NCBI GenBank assembly: GCA_026134085.1
Contig: JAOQIN010000020.1
Location: 1-32,302, forward strand
Length of the DNA stretch: 32,302 bases
Direction of reading: 5' to 3'
Source of the DNA: Candidatus Methanoxibalbensis ujae
GTDB taxonomy: Archaea > Halobacteriota > Syntropharchaeia > Alkanophagales > Methanospirareceae
A model generated the notes under the pieces. That model was not told where the DNA came from. It ran no database searches and saw only the letters and a list, made by a program, of their open reading frames with translations. Shown here piece by piece: positions 16,007 through 23,737 of this stretch; position 1 is the first letter of the stretch, and every line of letters starts with the position of its first letter. Both the position numbers and the translations under genes were made by a program.

Positions 16007-16723
16007 GTGAAAATGATAACCGCTGCACTCATCGGAAATCCCAATGTCGGCAAGACGGCTCTCTTCAACAGATTGACGGGTATGAAGCAGCATGTCGGAA
16101 ACTGGCCGGGCGTTACTGTTGAGAAGAAGGTGGGAAAATGTGTGCATAAAGGTGAAGAAATTATAATTGTTGATCTTCCTGGCATTTATAGTTTGACTGC
16201 AAATGCGATAGATGAGTTGATTGCACGAAATTATATTGTTGAGGAGCATCCTGATGTTGTAATAGATATTGTTGATGCGACAAATTTGGAGCGCAATCTG
16301 TATTTGACTCTTCTTCTGATTGAGCTTGAGGTCAAGTTGGTTGTTGCGTTGAACATGTGGGATGTTGTTCGTGAGCGTGGCACTGGGATAGATGTCAAGA
16401 TGCTCAGTGCATTTCTCGGCTGTCCTGTTGTTCCGACTGTTGCGACAACGGGTGAGGGAGTTGAGGCTTTGAAAGATGCGATCTTGAATGTTGCGAAGGA
16501 GAAAGGTGGGCGGAGAAAAGTGTTTTTCTCGTATGGAAGGGACATAGAGGCGTTGATAAAGCGTGTTGAGGAAGTGTTGCGCAGGGACAGGAGCATCGCA
16601 TCAAAATATCCCACGAGATGGTTCGCGATAAAACTCATAGAGCGTGATGAATGGGCATTGAAGAAAATAGAGGGAAGTCCCGTGAGGCAGATGGTGGAGG
16701 AAGCATTGAAGGAGGTGATATGA
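16007..16723 (+). CDS. feoB: FeoB N-terminal GTPase half
   Basis: The cytosolic G-protein part of the ferrous iron transporter FeoB, here as a separate 238-residue chain. GNPNVGKT (10-17) is G1, NWPGVTVE (32-39) G2, DLPGIYSL (56-63) G3 and NMWD (116-119) G4. The helical GDI-like region follows and ends at ALKEVI. The stop TGA (16721-16723) is in frame with the membrane half, whose GTG is the very next codon, so the two genes are contiguous in one frame. AAGGAG lies before GTG 16007; ATG 16013 is an alternative. Other genes in the window use TGA as their normal stop, so true separation is the simple reading. Confidence 0.92.
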   Translation: MKMITAALIGNPNVGKTALFNRLTGMKQHVGNWPGVTVEKKVGKCVHKGEEIIIVDLPGIYSLTANAIDELIARNYIVEEHPDVVIDIVDATNLERNLYLTLLLIELEVKLVVALNMWDVVRERGTGIDVKMLSAFLGCPVVPTVATTGEGVEALKDAILNVAKEKGGRRKVFFSYGRDIEALIKRVEEVLRRDRSIASKYPTRWFAIKLIERDEWALKKIEGSPVRQMVEEALKEVI

Positions 16724-18046
16724 GTGAGCGCTGCCCTCAGCGACGGGCTCAGTGACGGGGACACTGAAGCTCTTATTGCGGAGAGGCGATATGAGATCAT
16801 ATCAAAGATAGTTTCTGAAGTCGTTAGGGAAAAGAGGAGGGAATGGACAAAAACAGACCTTTTTGATCATGTTTTTCTGCATAAAGTGCTCGGCATACCA
16901 ATATTTCTTGCCTTGTTATGGGCAGTATTCCAGTTCACATTCACATTTTCTGAGCCTTTTATGGTGATGATAGAGATTTTCTTTGGATGGCTCGGCACAG
17001 TTGCAGCGCAAAATATTGAAAATGAGATGATTGCATCGTTTGTTTCTGACGGAGTATGCAATGGTCTTGGATCTGTCCTCGTGTTTGTGCCTCCCATATT
17101 TTCGCTGTTCTTCGCGCTTGCGGTGCTTGAGGACAGCGGATATCTCGCGAGGGCGGCATTTGTGATGGATCGTTTGATGTACAGAATGGGTCTTCACGGA
17201 CGCTCTTTCATACCGTTGATGTGTGGTTTTGGTTGTAACATACCTGGAATAATGGCAACCCGCAGCATAGAGAGCGAGAAAGATCGCATGATAACCATAC
17301 TGGTAAACCCGTTGATGAGCTGTGGAGCGAGGTTGCCTGTTTATGTGCTCATTTCAGGTGTGATATTTGGAGGAGGTTATGCAGCTGGAACTGCTATATT
17401 CTGCATATATGTGCTTGGAATCGCGCTTGCAGTCATCATGGCGCTCATATTCCGCAGGACAATTTTCAGGGGAAAACCATCTGCGTTCGTGCTTGAGCTG
17501 CCGAGATACATTATGCCGACTGTGCGAAGCACGCTGATTCACACGTGGGAGCGCGGGAAGTATTTCCTGATGAAGGCTGGAACGATCATTTTCGGCGTGA
17601 TGATTGTTGTATGGTTTCTGACAGTGATGCCGTGGGATGCGACGAATGGCGGTGAAATCATAGAAAAATCGCTGATCGCTCAGTTCGGGAAGGTCATTGA
17701 GCCTGTTTTCAGACCATTTGGATGGGATTGGATGGCAGCTGTCGCCCTTTTCTTCGGTTTCCTCGCCAAGGAGGTTGTTGTGGGCACTTATGGACTGCTT
17801 CTCGGCGGAGGGGAGGAAGAGGAGGCTGTGAAGGATGCTCTCGCAGGCGTCTTCACGCCGCTTACAGGTTTTGCGTTCATGGCATTCACACTCATCTATG
17901 TGCCATGCGTCGCGGCAGTCGCAACAATTTACAGGGAGACAAACTCATTGAAATGGACAATATTCGCAGTGGCATATCTTGTCGCGCTTGCATTCATCGT
18001 CGCAGCAATCATAATCGGCATCGGACACCTGCTTGGATTTTCATGA
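16724..18046 (+). CDS. feoB: FeoB membrane permease half
   Basis: The polytopic membrane part of FeoB, 440 residues. The linker IAERRYEIISKIV (18-30), normally inside FeoB after the GTPase, is near its start. The first Gate domain follows, then SFIPLMCGFGCNIPGI (161-176) and LVNPLMSCGARLPVY (193-207) with the conserved cysteines, a second Gate domain and C-terminal helices (AVALFFGFLAKEVVVGTYG, FMAFTLIYVPCVAAVATI). The start GTG is placed by an excellent Shine-Dalgarno, GGAGGTGAT, at 16711-16719 inside the end of the GTPase gene. This implies coupled, independent translation. Full transport needs both chains, most likely as a complex. Confidence 0.93.
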   Translation: MSAALSDGLSDGDTEALIAERRYEIISKIVSEVVREKRREWTKTDLFDHVFLHKVLGIPIFLALLWAVFQFTFTFSEPFMVMIEIFFGWLGTVAAQNIENEMIASFVSDGVCNGLGSVLVFVPPIFSLFFALAVLEDSGYLARAAFVMDRLMYRMGLHGRSFIPLMCGFGCNIPGIMATRSIESEKDRMITILVNPLMSCGARLPVYVLISGVIFGGGYAAGTAIFCIYVLGIALAVIMALIFRRTIFRGKPSAFVLELPRYIMPTVRSTLIHTWERGKYFLMKAGTIIFGVMIVVWFLTVMPWDATNGGEIIEKSLIAQFGKVIEPVFRPFGWDWMAAVALFFGFLAKEVVVGTYGLLLGGGEEEEAVKDALAGVFTPLTGFAFMAFTLIYVPCVAAVATIYRETNSLKWTIFAVAYLVALAFIVAAIIIGIGHLLGFS

Positions 18047-18067
18047 TTTCCGCTGCGCCGTATGCAT

Positions 18068-18095
18068 GATTGGATGATTGGGATTGGATGATTGG
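18068..18095. repeat. 14-bp tandem duplication
   Basis: GATTGGATGATTGG occurs twice exactly, followed by diverged copies to about 18126, in the gap after the FeoB permease gene. Confidence 0.85.
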
Positions 18096-18189
18096 AGATT
18101 GGATGTTGGATGATCGCATGATTGCATGTGTTCTCGGCGGACAGGCGGATAGAGGAGGCGGATACAGAAGGATAAAGGAGGAGAATAAA

Positions 18190-18606
18190 ATGGAAGGATT
18201 TGAGATGGGAGGAAAAATATATGCGGCAGCTCTCGGTGCTCTTTACGCTGTTTTCGGCGTTATTGAGGTTGTGTTTGTGTTTTCGGGCACCGATGCACTG
18301 ATTCCAGCAGACTTCTTTGGAGGTCTCGTATCACTTGTCATCGCTTCAACATATCTGGCAGGAGTCAGGGACATGCGTGAGAACGATTTTCGCGGCATCG
18401 CAATGCTCATGGGAGGGCTTTTCCTCTCAGTCGTGTTCGGCGTCCTGTATCTGATGCTCATGTGTGCTGATTTTCTTATGTATGTGCTCGGAGAATCTGA
18501 GGAGTTCAGCGTGATCGCATCGCTCAGACCTGAGATATGGCTGTTCGTCGCCGCAATCCCTCTCGCATATCACACATGGCGCATGCTTAAGGATGTTCCC
18601 TGGTGA
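18190..18606 (+). CDS. Four-helix membrane protein in the feo locus
   Basis: A 138-residue integral membrane protein that I cannot assign to a family. Hydrophobic segments are at about 9-30 (IYAAALGALYAVFGVIEVVF), 40-60, 75-97 (IAMLMGGLFLSVVFGVLYL) and 118-132. The second and third are joined by a charged loop, RDMRENDFRG. AAGGAGG lies about ten bases before ATG 18190; longer frames starting at 18070 run through tandem-repeat DNA and are unlikely. It lies 143 bases after feoB on the same strand and may be an accessory subunit of the split transporter, but this is inference from position only. Confidence 0.7.
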   Translation: MEGFEMGGKIYAAALGALYAVFGVIEVVFVFSGTDALIPADFFGGLVSLVIASTYLAGVRDMRENDFRGIAMLMGGLFLSVVFGVLYLMLMCADFLMYVLGESEEFSVIASLRPEIWLFVAAIPLAYHTWRMLKDVPW

Positions 18607-18691
18607 TTTAGGAGATTTAGGTGATTGAGCCCGGTAGATGCGATGAGTGAATTCCGCACTTGACGCCGTGGAGAGCGGGAAGAAATTCAAA

Positions 18692-19179
18692 CTATCTCAT
18701 ATTTACGAGAGCCGAGAGCGTTCTCAATGGCTTTATATGCTTGACATTTTCCGGCTGAATGCCGAGAAGAGAACATGCGAAGCAGTCAAGTGCCACGACA
18801 TCATAACTTGCGATGATCATCCCGACACAGAACACTTCGCCACTGAAAGGACCGCCTCTCACACATATCGCATTACAGTCAAATCCGGCGCCCTGTTCAA
18901 CTTGAATATGTGATCATGCAACCCGGTGACATGAAAGCGAACCCTCTCAACATCGGGAATACAGCCTTTCATGTTCTTCATACCGGGACTCACCCTCGCC
19001 ATACGATGCTCTCTGGCACATTTATTGTAATCGCATTCAGGCACATCCCTGAATATGATACCTTTCCTGTGCAGAAATGCGAGAATGCATTCCAGAACAT
19101 CGGGATGCGTTGTCACACCCCCTCCAACTTTAGCAGTTGCGATGTTTGGCCTCACGATTATGTCAGCATTTTTGCTCAA
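18692..19179 (-). pseudogene. DUF362 protein, frameshifted relic
   Basis: Two frames on the minus strand together give a DUF362-like protein. The first (19179 down to about 18870) contains NADIIVRPNIATAKVGGGVTT, then MKNMKGCIPDVERVRFH and IFKLNRAPDLTVM. The second, from about 18880 to the TAG at 18692, contains CVRGGPFSGEVFCVGMIIASYDVVALDCFACSLLGI. They overlap at PDLTVM/AICVRGG, where a loss of about four bases would explain the shift. The middle section is also shorter than the family, and the N-terminus runs out in DNA without a start signal. DUF362 proteins are often linked to iron-sulfur enzymes; this copy is dead. Confidence 0.7.
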
Positions 19180-19452
19180 ATTAAAATATGTGACCCTGTG
19201 GCATCGGCGATGGGAGCGGCGATGGGAGGTTCCTCAGCCGCCTCATGACCTGACGCCATTGGATGTCCCATCTCCACCCAACAGAAGAGTGAGCTCACAC
19301 CGTCCACACCGTCTTTCTGCGACGGGTCGTCCGGCGATAAAACCAGCTCTCTCAGCCTTGCAGGTTGCATTTCTTAAGACCTCATTTAAGCTTAAAAGGT
19401 AAAACACCTGCTGAAGCTTGCGGAATTGATTTGAATATAGAATTTTCATTCC
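19180..19452. other. Intergenic remnant DNA
   Basis: No intact gene. A minus-strand frame (19176-19370) leads into the DUF362 relic in a different frame and may hold its eroded N-terminus. Confidence 0.3.
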
Positions 19453-19473
19453 ACCAACAATAAGTTAACAGAA
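19453..19473. repeat. Left copy of a 21-bp direct repeat
   Basis: A 21-bp sequence (begins ACCAACAATAAG, ends TTAACAGAA) is found again, identical and in the same orientation, at 22062-22082. The reading frame of the transposase relic changes to this sequence right after its YYNFL motif, where family members normally continue with RPH. The repeat is therefore a breakpoint in that gene. Read on the minus strand it starts TTCTGTTAAC, reminiscent of IS6-family tips. Confidence 0.85.
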
Positions 19474-20190
19474 ACTAAGAAATTATAGTAAATAAACCAG
19501 CCATCCAACCAGATCTTAGCTGTTTCCTCACTTTTCAAACCTCTTAAAGTTTTAATCCTTTAAAGTTCCATGTAATCTTTTAACAACATTATTTGTTTCT
19601 CTTGCTTTAATTCCAGCTCTTCTCACGAATTCAACTCTATGCTCTTTATACCTGCTATAGAAAACTTTCTTGAAACCTTTTTCATAAGCCCATAAACCAT
19701 CTACAACTACTCTTTTTGGTCTTTCAACCGATCTTTCTTTCGCTTGTTTAAACAACTTTATTACTTCCTCTATTGTTCTTTCCCCAGATAAATGAGTAGC
19801 AATCAAAAATTTAGTATCAGCATCGATTATTTCCCAGAACCATTTATATTCTCCATCGCACTTTATCATCGTCTCATCAACATGGAATTTCCCACTTAGT
19901 TCAACTTTCAGATTATCAACCAGATTGTTACTTGGCTAACCTTAACTCCAAATATCTTCGCTATTTGTCTTTGAACTTTTCTAACTGACAAACCTTCAAA
20001 ATACAAATCCAAAGCGGTGACTATGACTTTATCTTTTGTTCTCATTTTAACAAAAGTTTCATTATCAACAAACTTATGCTTACAATCTTTACAGAAGTAG
20101 CACCGCTTTCCTTTGCTTTTTCCGTATTTGATTACGTTTTCTGAGCCACAGTATTTCCTTATTTTATATCACCTGCATACCTTCTACGAT
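19474..20190 (-). pseudogene. DDE transposase (IS6/IS240-like), broken
   Basis: Pieces in three frames rebuild one transposase. Near 20160-19940 is a zinc ribbon, KYCGSENVIKYGKSKGKR then CYFCKDCKHKFV, followed by an HTH, EGLSVRKVQRQIAKIF. A frameshift at about 19930 leads to 19552-19869: FHVDETMIKCDGEYKWFWEIIDADTKFL and RVVVDGLWAYEKGF, the first two catalytic Asp regions. The third catalytic position is Lys (NNVVKRLHGT) where the family has Glu. A stop after HGTLKD and another shift give LRGLKSEETAKIWLDGWF, ending at YYNFL where the 21-bp repeat begins. A further shift separates the ATGCAGGTGATA start. It cannot make active transposase. Confidence 0.85.
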
Positions 20191-20276
20191 ATATTTAATA
20201 CAAGTATTTAAAGTTTTCGGTTTTATTGCTTCTGAGAATTACCAAAGTATCGACTTTATACTATAGGTGATGAAGA

Positions 20277-20645
20277 ATGAAAAGGGTATTGGTTAGCATT
20301 CCAGATGGAGCTTGGAAAATAATTGAGAAAGAGCTATTAGAGCTGCTAAAAATAAGCAATGCCTACCCTATTTATAGTGCATTACTTATGATTCTTTGTT
20401 TCGGCTGGATTTTTATAGTAGGTGTCCCGGTGGTAATTGTTATGACAATTATGGGCTATACTCCTTATCAATTTGACCATGCTGGTATTCTTTATATAGT
20501 TTGCTGTATCTTTGCATAGATCTCAATTCCTGTAATAGTGAAGTATTCAAAAGGGATGCATTTTGCAAAAAGGCTGTTATACATTTATATCATCGCGCAA
20601 TTGATAATGGGAGTGGCTATTGCAATATACCCTCCATTTCATTAA
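20277..20645 (+). CDS. Small membrane protein with an in-frame TAG
   Basis: An AT-rich gene of unknown family. GGTGATG precedes the ATG. Residues 1-80 end at a TAG (20517-20519); the same frame then stays open for 41 more codons to TAA at 20643-20645. The stop falls inside a hydrophobic segment: ILYIVCCIFA before it and ISIPVIVKYSK after it. A further helix LLYIYIIAQLIMGVAIAIY follows, and the next gene starts 14 bases beyond the TAA. The full frame of 122 codons is therefore probably the original gene. It may be a recent nonsense mutation, a sequencing error, or TAG read as an amino acid (pyrrolysine in some archaea). First helix is about residues 30-60. Confidence 0.6.
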
Positions 20646-20659
20646 GGAGATGAACCATA

Positions 20660-21076
20660 ATGAAAATTATGAGGAATGAGATGGGAATAATAACAGACGT
20701 CAAATACGGAATGCTGTTTGGATTTATAGGCTTTGCTTTAACTCTTATTAGCTGGTATTTTGCAACAGGCGCGCTTGACCCAAGATTTCCCGCTGTGATA
20801 GGAGCGGGACTTTTTGGTGGAGGATTTTTAGGCTCATTAATGAGAAGGTTACATAGGGAAGGGGAGGAAAGAAAGGCGAATTTTATTTTTCTTGCTGTCA
20901 TTTTGATTGCAACCATTCTTTTAATTGCCGATTGTATATCTGACATCCTAATAGGAAACTGGAAAAGCACCCTAACCAATTGGAAAATATTGAGGTTTAT
21001 TTCTATATTTGCTTCTGTATACTTAATATGTTACATGATTTTGCGAATAAAGAAGTCAAAAGATGTAAAAACATGA
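20660..21076 (+). CDS. Four-helix membrane protein, unknown
   Basis: A 138-residue protein with four hydrophobic segments: about 16-35 (YGMLFGFIGFALTLISWYFA), 43-61 (glycine-rich, FPAVIGAGLFGGGFLGSL), 74-92 and 114-131. A basic loop RRLHREGEERK lies between the second and third. TAAGGAGATG is nine bases before the ATG. It follows the TAG-containing gene by 14 bases, so the two should be one transcript. I do not recognise the family. Base use is more AT-rich than in the core genes on either side, in keeping with acquired DNA. Confidence 0.7.
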   Translation: MKIMRNEMGIITDVKYGMLFGFIGFALTLISWYFATGALDPRFPAVIGAGLFGGGFLGSLMRRLHREGEERKANFIFLAVILIATILLIADCISDILIGNWKSTLTNWKILRFISIFASVYLICYMILRIKKSKDVKT

Positions 21077-21248
21077 ACCGCTCGACTCTTCGCAACTTCG
21101 TGCCTTGTCTCGCTCCGCTCTTAACAGCGGATAAAAGGGAAATCAGAGCTCAAATTGCCTACGGCACTTCGTTTAACGTTGTCCGAAATTCACTCCGCCC
21201 CGCTTGAAAAAGAAAATTATTTAAAAGAAAAGGAGGTAATAAATTACG

Positions 21249-21905
21249 ATGAAGACCAAAAATTGGACTCCAAGGTTCATAGCTTTATCCATCGTTTGTT
21301 TCTTGGTTGGTGTAGGCATTGGTTTGCTTGGCTATCATTATTTTCTCAAACCGCAATTAGCAGTTTATGAAGGTCTTACCCAAGGCAACACTTCAACCAA
21401 CTGGCAAATTACGAAAATAGAACCAACCAAGGAAATGGTTGAAAAGATCGTGTTTTACGAAAATGGCAAACAAGAAATTATAGACCTAAAATCTGAAGAT
21501 GGAAAAGGGATAGCAAGTTTGCTTACTCGCAAACTTCATGAATTAAATTTACAAGCAAGATGTGTTTTTAGCGAAGAAGATATTGAGAAAATAAAGCAAA
21601 AAGACAGAGTTGTGGAGTTAATTTTCAAAAAACCCGTGGATATCACAATTTCACAATGGGTTGAGCCAGAAGAAAGATACCATATTCCGACGGATGAGAA
21701 GGGATACAGAATTTTGGAGAATGTTGAAACTGCCATATTTATTTTGGAAGATAATCAAGAAAGAGGATCAGAAGCACATATTTTAGTCGGTCATGGAGTT
21801 GAAGGAAGAATAGGTTATAGTTGCTGGGCAATAAATATCAAAAAAGAAGGAAAACCAGAATTGGATAAAAGTTGGATTGATGGAATAAATAGACTGATGA
21901 AATAA
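21249..21905 (+). CDS. Membrane-anchored exported protein, unknown
   Basis: A 218-residue protein with one N-terminal membrane helix (residues 11-31, FIALSIVCFLVGVGIGLLGYHY) after a basic start, so a signal anchor with most of the chain outside the cytoplasm. The remainder is soluble and mixed alpha/beta: residues 50-85 with IVFYENGKQEIIDLKSEDG, then DRVVELIFKKPVDITIS around 120 and ETAIFILEDNQERGS around 160. No catalytic motif stands out. AAGGAGG lies about 12 bases before the ATG. A 170-base GC-richer gap separates it from the membrane protein gene before it. It belongs to the AT-rich island; function unknown. Confidence 0.7.
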   Translation: MKTKNWTPRFIALSIVCFLVGVGIGLLGYHYFLKPQLAVYEGLTQGNTSTNWQITKIEPTKEMVEKIVFYENGKQEIIDLKSEDGKGIASLLTRKLHELNLQARCVFSEEDIEKIKQKDRVVELIFKKPVDITISQWVEPEERYHIPTDEKGYRILENVETAIFILEDNQERGSEAHILVGHGVEGRIGYSCWAINIKKEGKPELDKSWIDGINRLMK

Positions 21906-22061
21906 ACAGGCACTTCATTATTCAAAAGATGCTCGAGGGTAAACTCTTCGGAAAGCCTCGCTTTCCTAGTCCTCGTTTCACTCGGAGAATATAACAGCGG
22001 ATAAACGGTTCACCTTCGGCTCGCCCAAACCCACTTCGTGGGCTTATTCGCAATTGTTTAT
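21906..22061. other. Intergenic with hairpin and shared motif
   Basis: Contains a stem CCCACTTCGTGGG at 22030-22042. The motif AACAGCGGATAAA, near 21990, is also present near 21124 in the gap before the anchored-protein gene. Both gaps are richer in G+C and CTTCG-like words than the genes between them, suggesting dispersed repeat remnants. Confidence 0.35.
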
Positions 22062-22082
22062 ACCAACAATAAGTTAACAGAA
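22062..22082. repeat. Right copy of the 21-bp direct repeat
   Basis: Identical to 19453-19473 and in the same orientation. It lies 35 bases from the end of the triosephosphate isomerase gene. On the minus strand it is preceded by GG, giving GGTTCTGTTAAC, which resembles the GGnnCTGTT tips of IS6-family elements. Confidence 0.85.
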
Positions 22083-22117
22083 CCAAAAACATCAAAAAAG
22101 AAAAAAGGGAAGTGCAG

Positions 22118-22795
22118 TCAGATGCCTGACACCAGATCCAGCAGTGCGTTTTTAGGATTTTCCGCTTTCACGACGCCTGAAGCGAGCAGAACTCCATCAG
22201 CGCCGAGTTCAACAGCAGCACGCACATCTTCTCCGCTTGTGATTCCTGCGCCACAGAGCACCACACAGTCTTCATGCACTTCTTTAACCGCCTTCACAGT
22301 GTCTGACACGATAGCAGGGTCAACTTTTGAGACCGCTCTTCCAGTTCCTATGAGCTCAGGAGGCTCAACAGCAACGGAGTAAGGCCTGAGCGCAGAAACC
22401 GCACGACTCACTCGCACATTGTTCGTGCATACGATTGTCAGCATACCGATTTCAGCAGCTCTGCTCACAATAAACTCTATGTCCGCAAGCTTCATGCGAT
22501 GTTCGGAGTGATTCACAAGAGTCCCCACAGCGCCAGACGCCTTCACAGCCTCAAGTGTCACGAATCCCGTGTGACTTCCCGGAAATACAGCATCAACATG
22601 CTGCGCGAAACATGGAATGCTCACGGCGGATGCCACCTGCGCGAGAAACACCTGCTGCGGACATATCGCGATGCTCACTCCCTTTTCTGATGCGACCTCT
22701 TCACACACCCTTGCAAGCGCCATTCCCCGCTCTCCAATGGATTCCTCATACGCTTTCACATTGATCACAATAACAGGCGTCTCAATCCTCTCCAT
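22118..22795 (-). CDS. tpiA: Triosephosphate isomerase (archaeal type)
   Basis: Interconverts dihydroxyacetone phosphate and glyceraldehyde 3-phosphate. At 225 residues (ATG 22795) it has the short archaeal form, usually a tetramer. Active-site parts are seen in order: VIVINVKAYEES with Asn and Lys, TLVNHSEHRM with the electrophilic His, and VEPPELIGTGRAVSK with the catalytic Glu and flexible loop, then GAGITSGEDV for phosphate binding. A GTG at 22816 would add seven residues. GAGGAT precedes the ATG closely. The next gene upstream on the same strand is a HAD phosphatase 90 bases away. Confidence 0.94.
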   Translation of the reverse strand: MERIETPVIVINVKAYEESIGERGMALARVCEEVASEKGVSIAICPQQVFLAQVASAVSIPCFAQHVDAVFPGSHTGFVTLEAVKASGAVGTLVNHSEHRMKLADIEFIVSRAAEIGMLTIVCTNNVRVSRAVSALRPYSVAVEPPELIGTGRAVSKVDPAIVSDTVKAVKEVHEDCVVLCGAGITSGEDVRAAVELGADGVLLASGVVKAENPKNALLDLVSGI

Positions 22796-22885
22796 ATCCT
22801 CAACATCTCCTGCCACACATATTCACTCTCATCACACACATATTTGTTCATCCTCAATTTCAATTGCTCAAGCCTGCAACTCGTG

Positions 22886-23581
22886 TCATAAAATACGTTT
22901 CACTTCTCTTATGTTTTTCACCCAGTATGTTGGTCTGCAGCGCCTCAATTTTTCGGGATTTCCTGAGACGAGTATGGCGTCAATACCCGCGTTGTTTGCA
23001 GCGAGAACGCCGAGCGGGCTGTCATCAACGAGAATTGCTTCTTCCCTTCTCACATTTAACTCTTTAAGGACGAGATCAATCAGGAAAGGATTTGGCTTTC
23101 GCAGAGATAATCCTCGCAAATCACTGCTGCGACCGTGCCAAACGGAGAAATACTTGCTCAATCTGAAATATTCAACTGCAAAATCAACACATTCCTGCTG
23201 CGCATCGCTCACCACTGCAAGCAGAAATTTGCCGCTCAGATATCTTATCACATCTGCCGCACCATCGCAGAGCATGATGTTCCCGCTCATCATCGCCAGT
23301 TTCTTGGCTGCTATCACATCACGCTCCCTGTTGAGCCAGAAATCATGCACATCAATGTTGAAACGCTTGCAAAATTTCTTCACGCCCTCCTCGTTCTCCG
23401 CGTGCAGCGGTGCGAGGAAGAGTCTGTCAATTTCACTGCGTGATAAATGAATTGCATAGCGGCTGAGAGTCTTCTCAAATGCTCTGTATGCCCATTCATA
23501 AGCCACTTCAGAACGACCGCGTGAGTTCAAAATAGTGTCGTCCATGTCAAATATGACGAGCCTGTATCTTTCTGCTTTCAT
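22886..23581 (-). CDS. HAD-family phosphatase (phosphoglycolate phosphatase-like)
   Basis: A haloacid dehalogenase-type hydrolase of 231 residues. FDMDDTILNS near the N-terminus is motif I (nucleophile and acid Asp), VVSDAQQ motif II, RKPNPFLID motif III with its Lys, and ILVDDSPLGVLAANNAG motif IV. A helical cap domain lies between I and II (about residues 20-95), the C1 type seen in phosphoglycolate phosphatase and PpaX-like enzymes. The exact substrate cannot be read from sequence. ATG 23581 has GGAGAGG upstream; an extra 16 codons to 23629 are possible. The triosephosphate isomerase gene follows on the same strand. Confidence 0.87.
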   Translation of the reverse strand: MKAERYRLVIFDMDDTILNSRGRSEVAYEWAYRAFEKTLSRYAIHLSRSEIDRLFLAPLHAENEEGVKKFCKRFNIDVHDFWLNRERDVIAAKKLAMMSGNIMLCDGAADVIRYLSGKFLLAVVSDAQQECVDFAVEYFRLSKYFSVWHGRSSDLRGLSLRKPNPFLIDLVLKELNVRREEAILVDDSPLGVLAANNAGIDAILVSGNPEKLRRCRPTYWVKNIREVKRIL

Positions 23582-23737
23582 ATCCTCTCCAACGCCTGCA
23601 ACATCCCCCCTCATATTTGCTGTTGACATATTTGCATGATAATGAATAAAAGATAAGATAAAATAAAAGCGGGGGGATAGAGAAAGGAAAAGAAAAATTT
23701 ATATTTTCGCACCTATGCTTGTACTGGTGTTGTATCT

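Noticed and set aside
16721-16723. TGA between the FeoB halves as selenocysteine or recoded Trp
   Set aside because: TGA is the usual stop of the neighbouring genes, the FeoB linker has no conserved Cys or Trp here to my knowledge, and a strong Shine-Dalgarno supports re-initiation.
22030-22042. CCCACTTCGTGGG stem as an integron-type attC site
   Set aside because: No integrase and no array of cassettes; a single short stem is not enough.
22617-23450. 277-codon plus-strand frame across the TIM and HAD genes
   Set aside because: Antisense to two firmly assigned genes; Ser/Thr/Ala-rich shadow translation.
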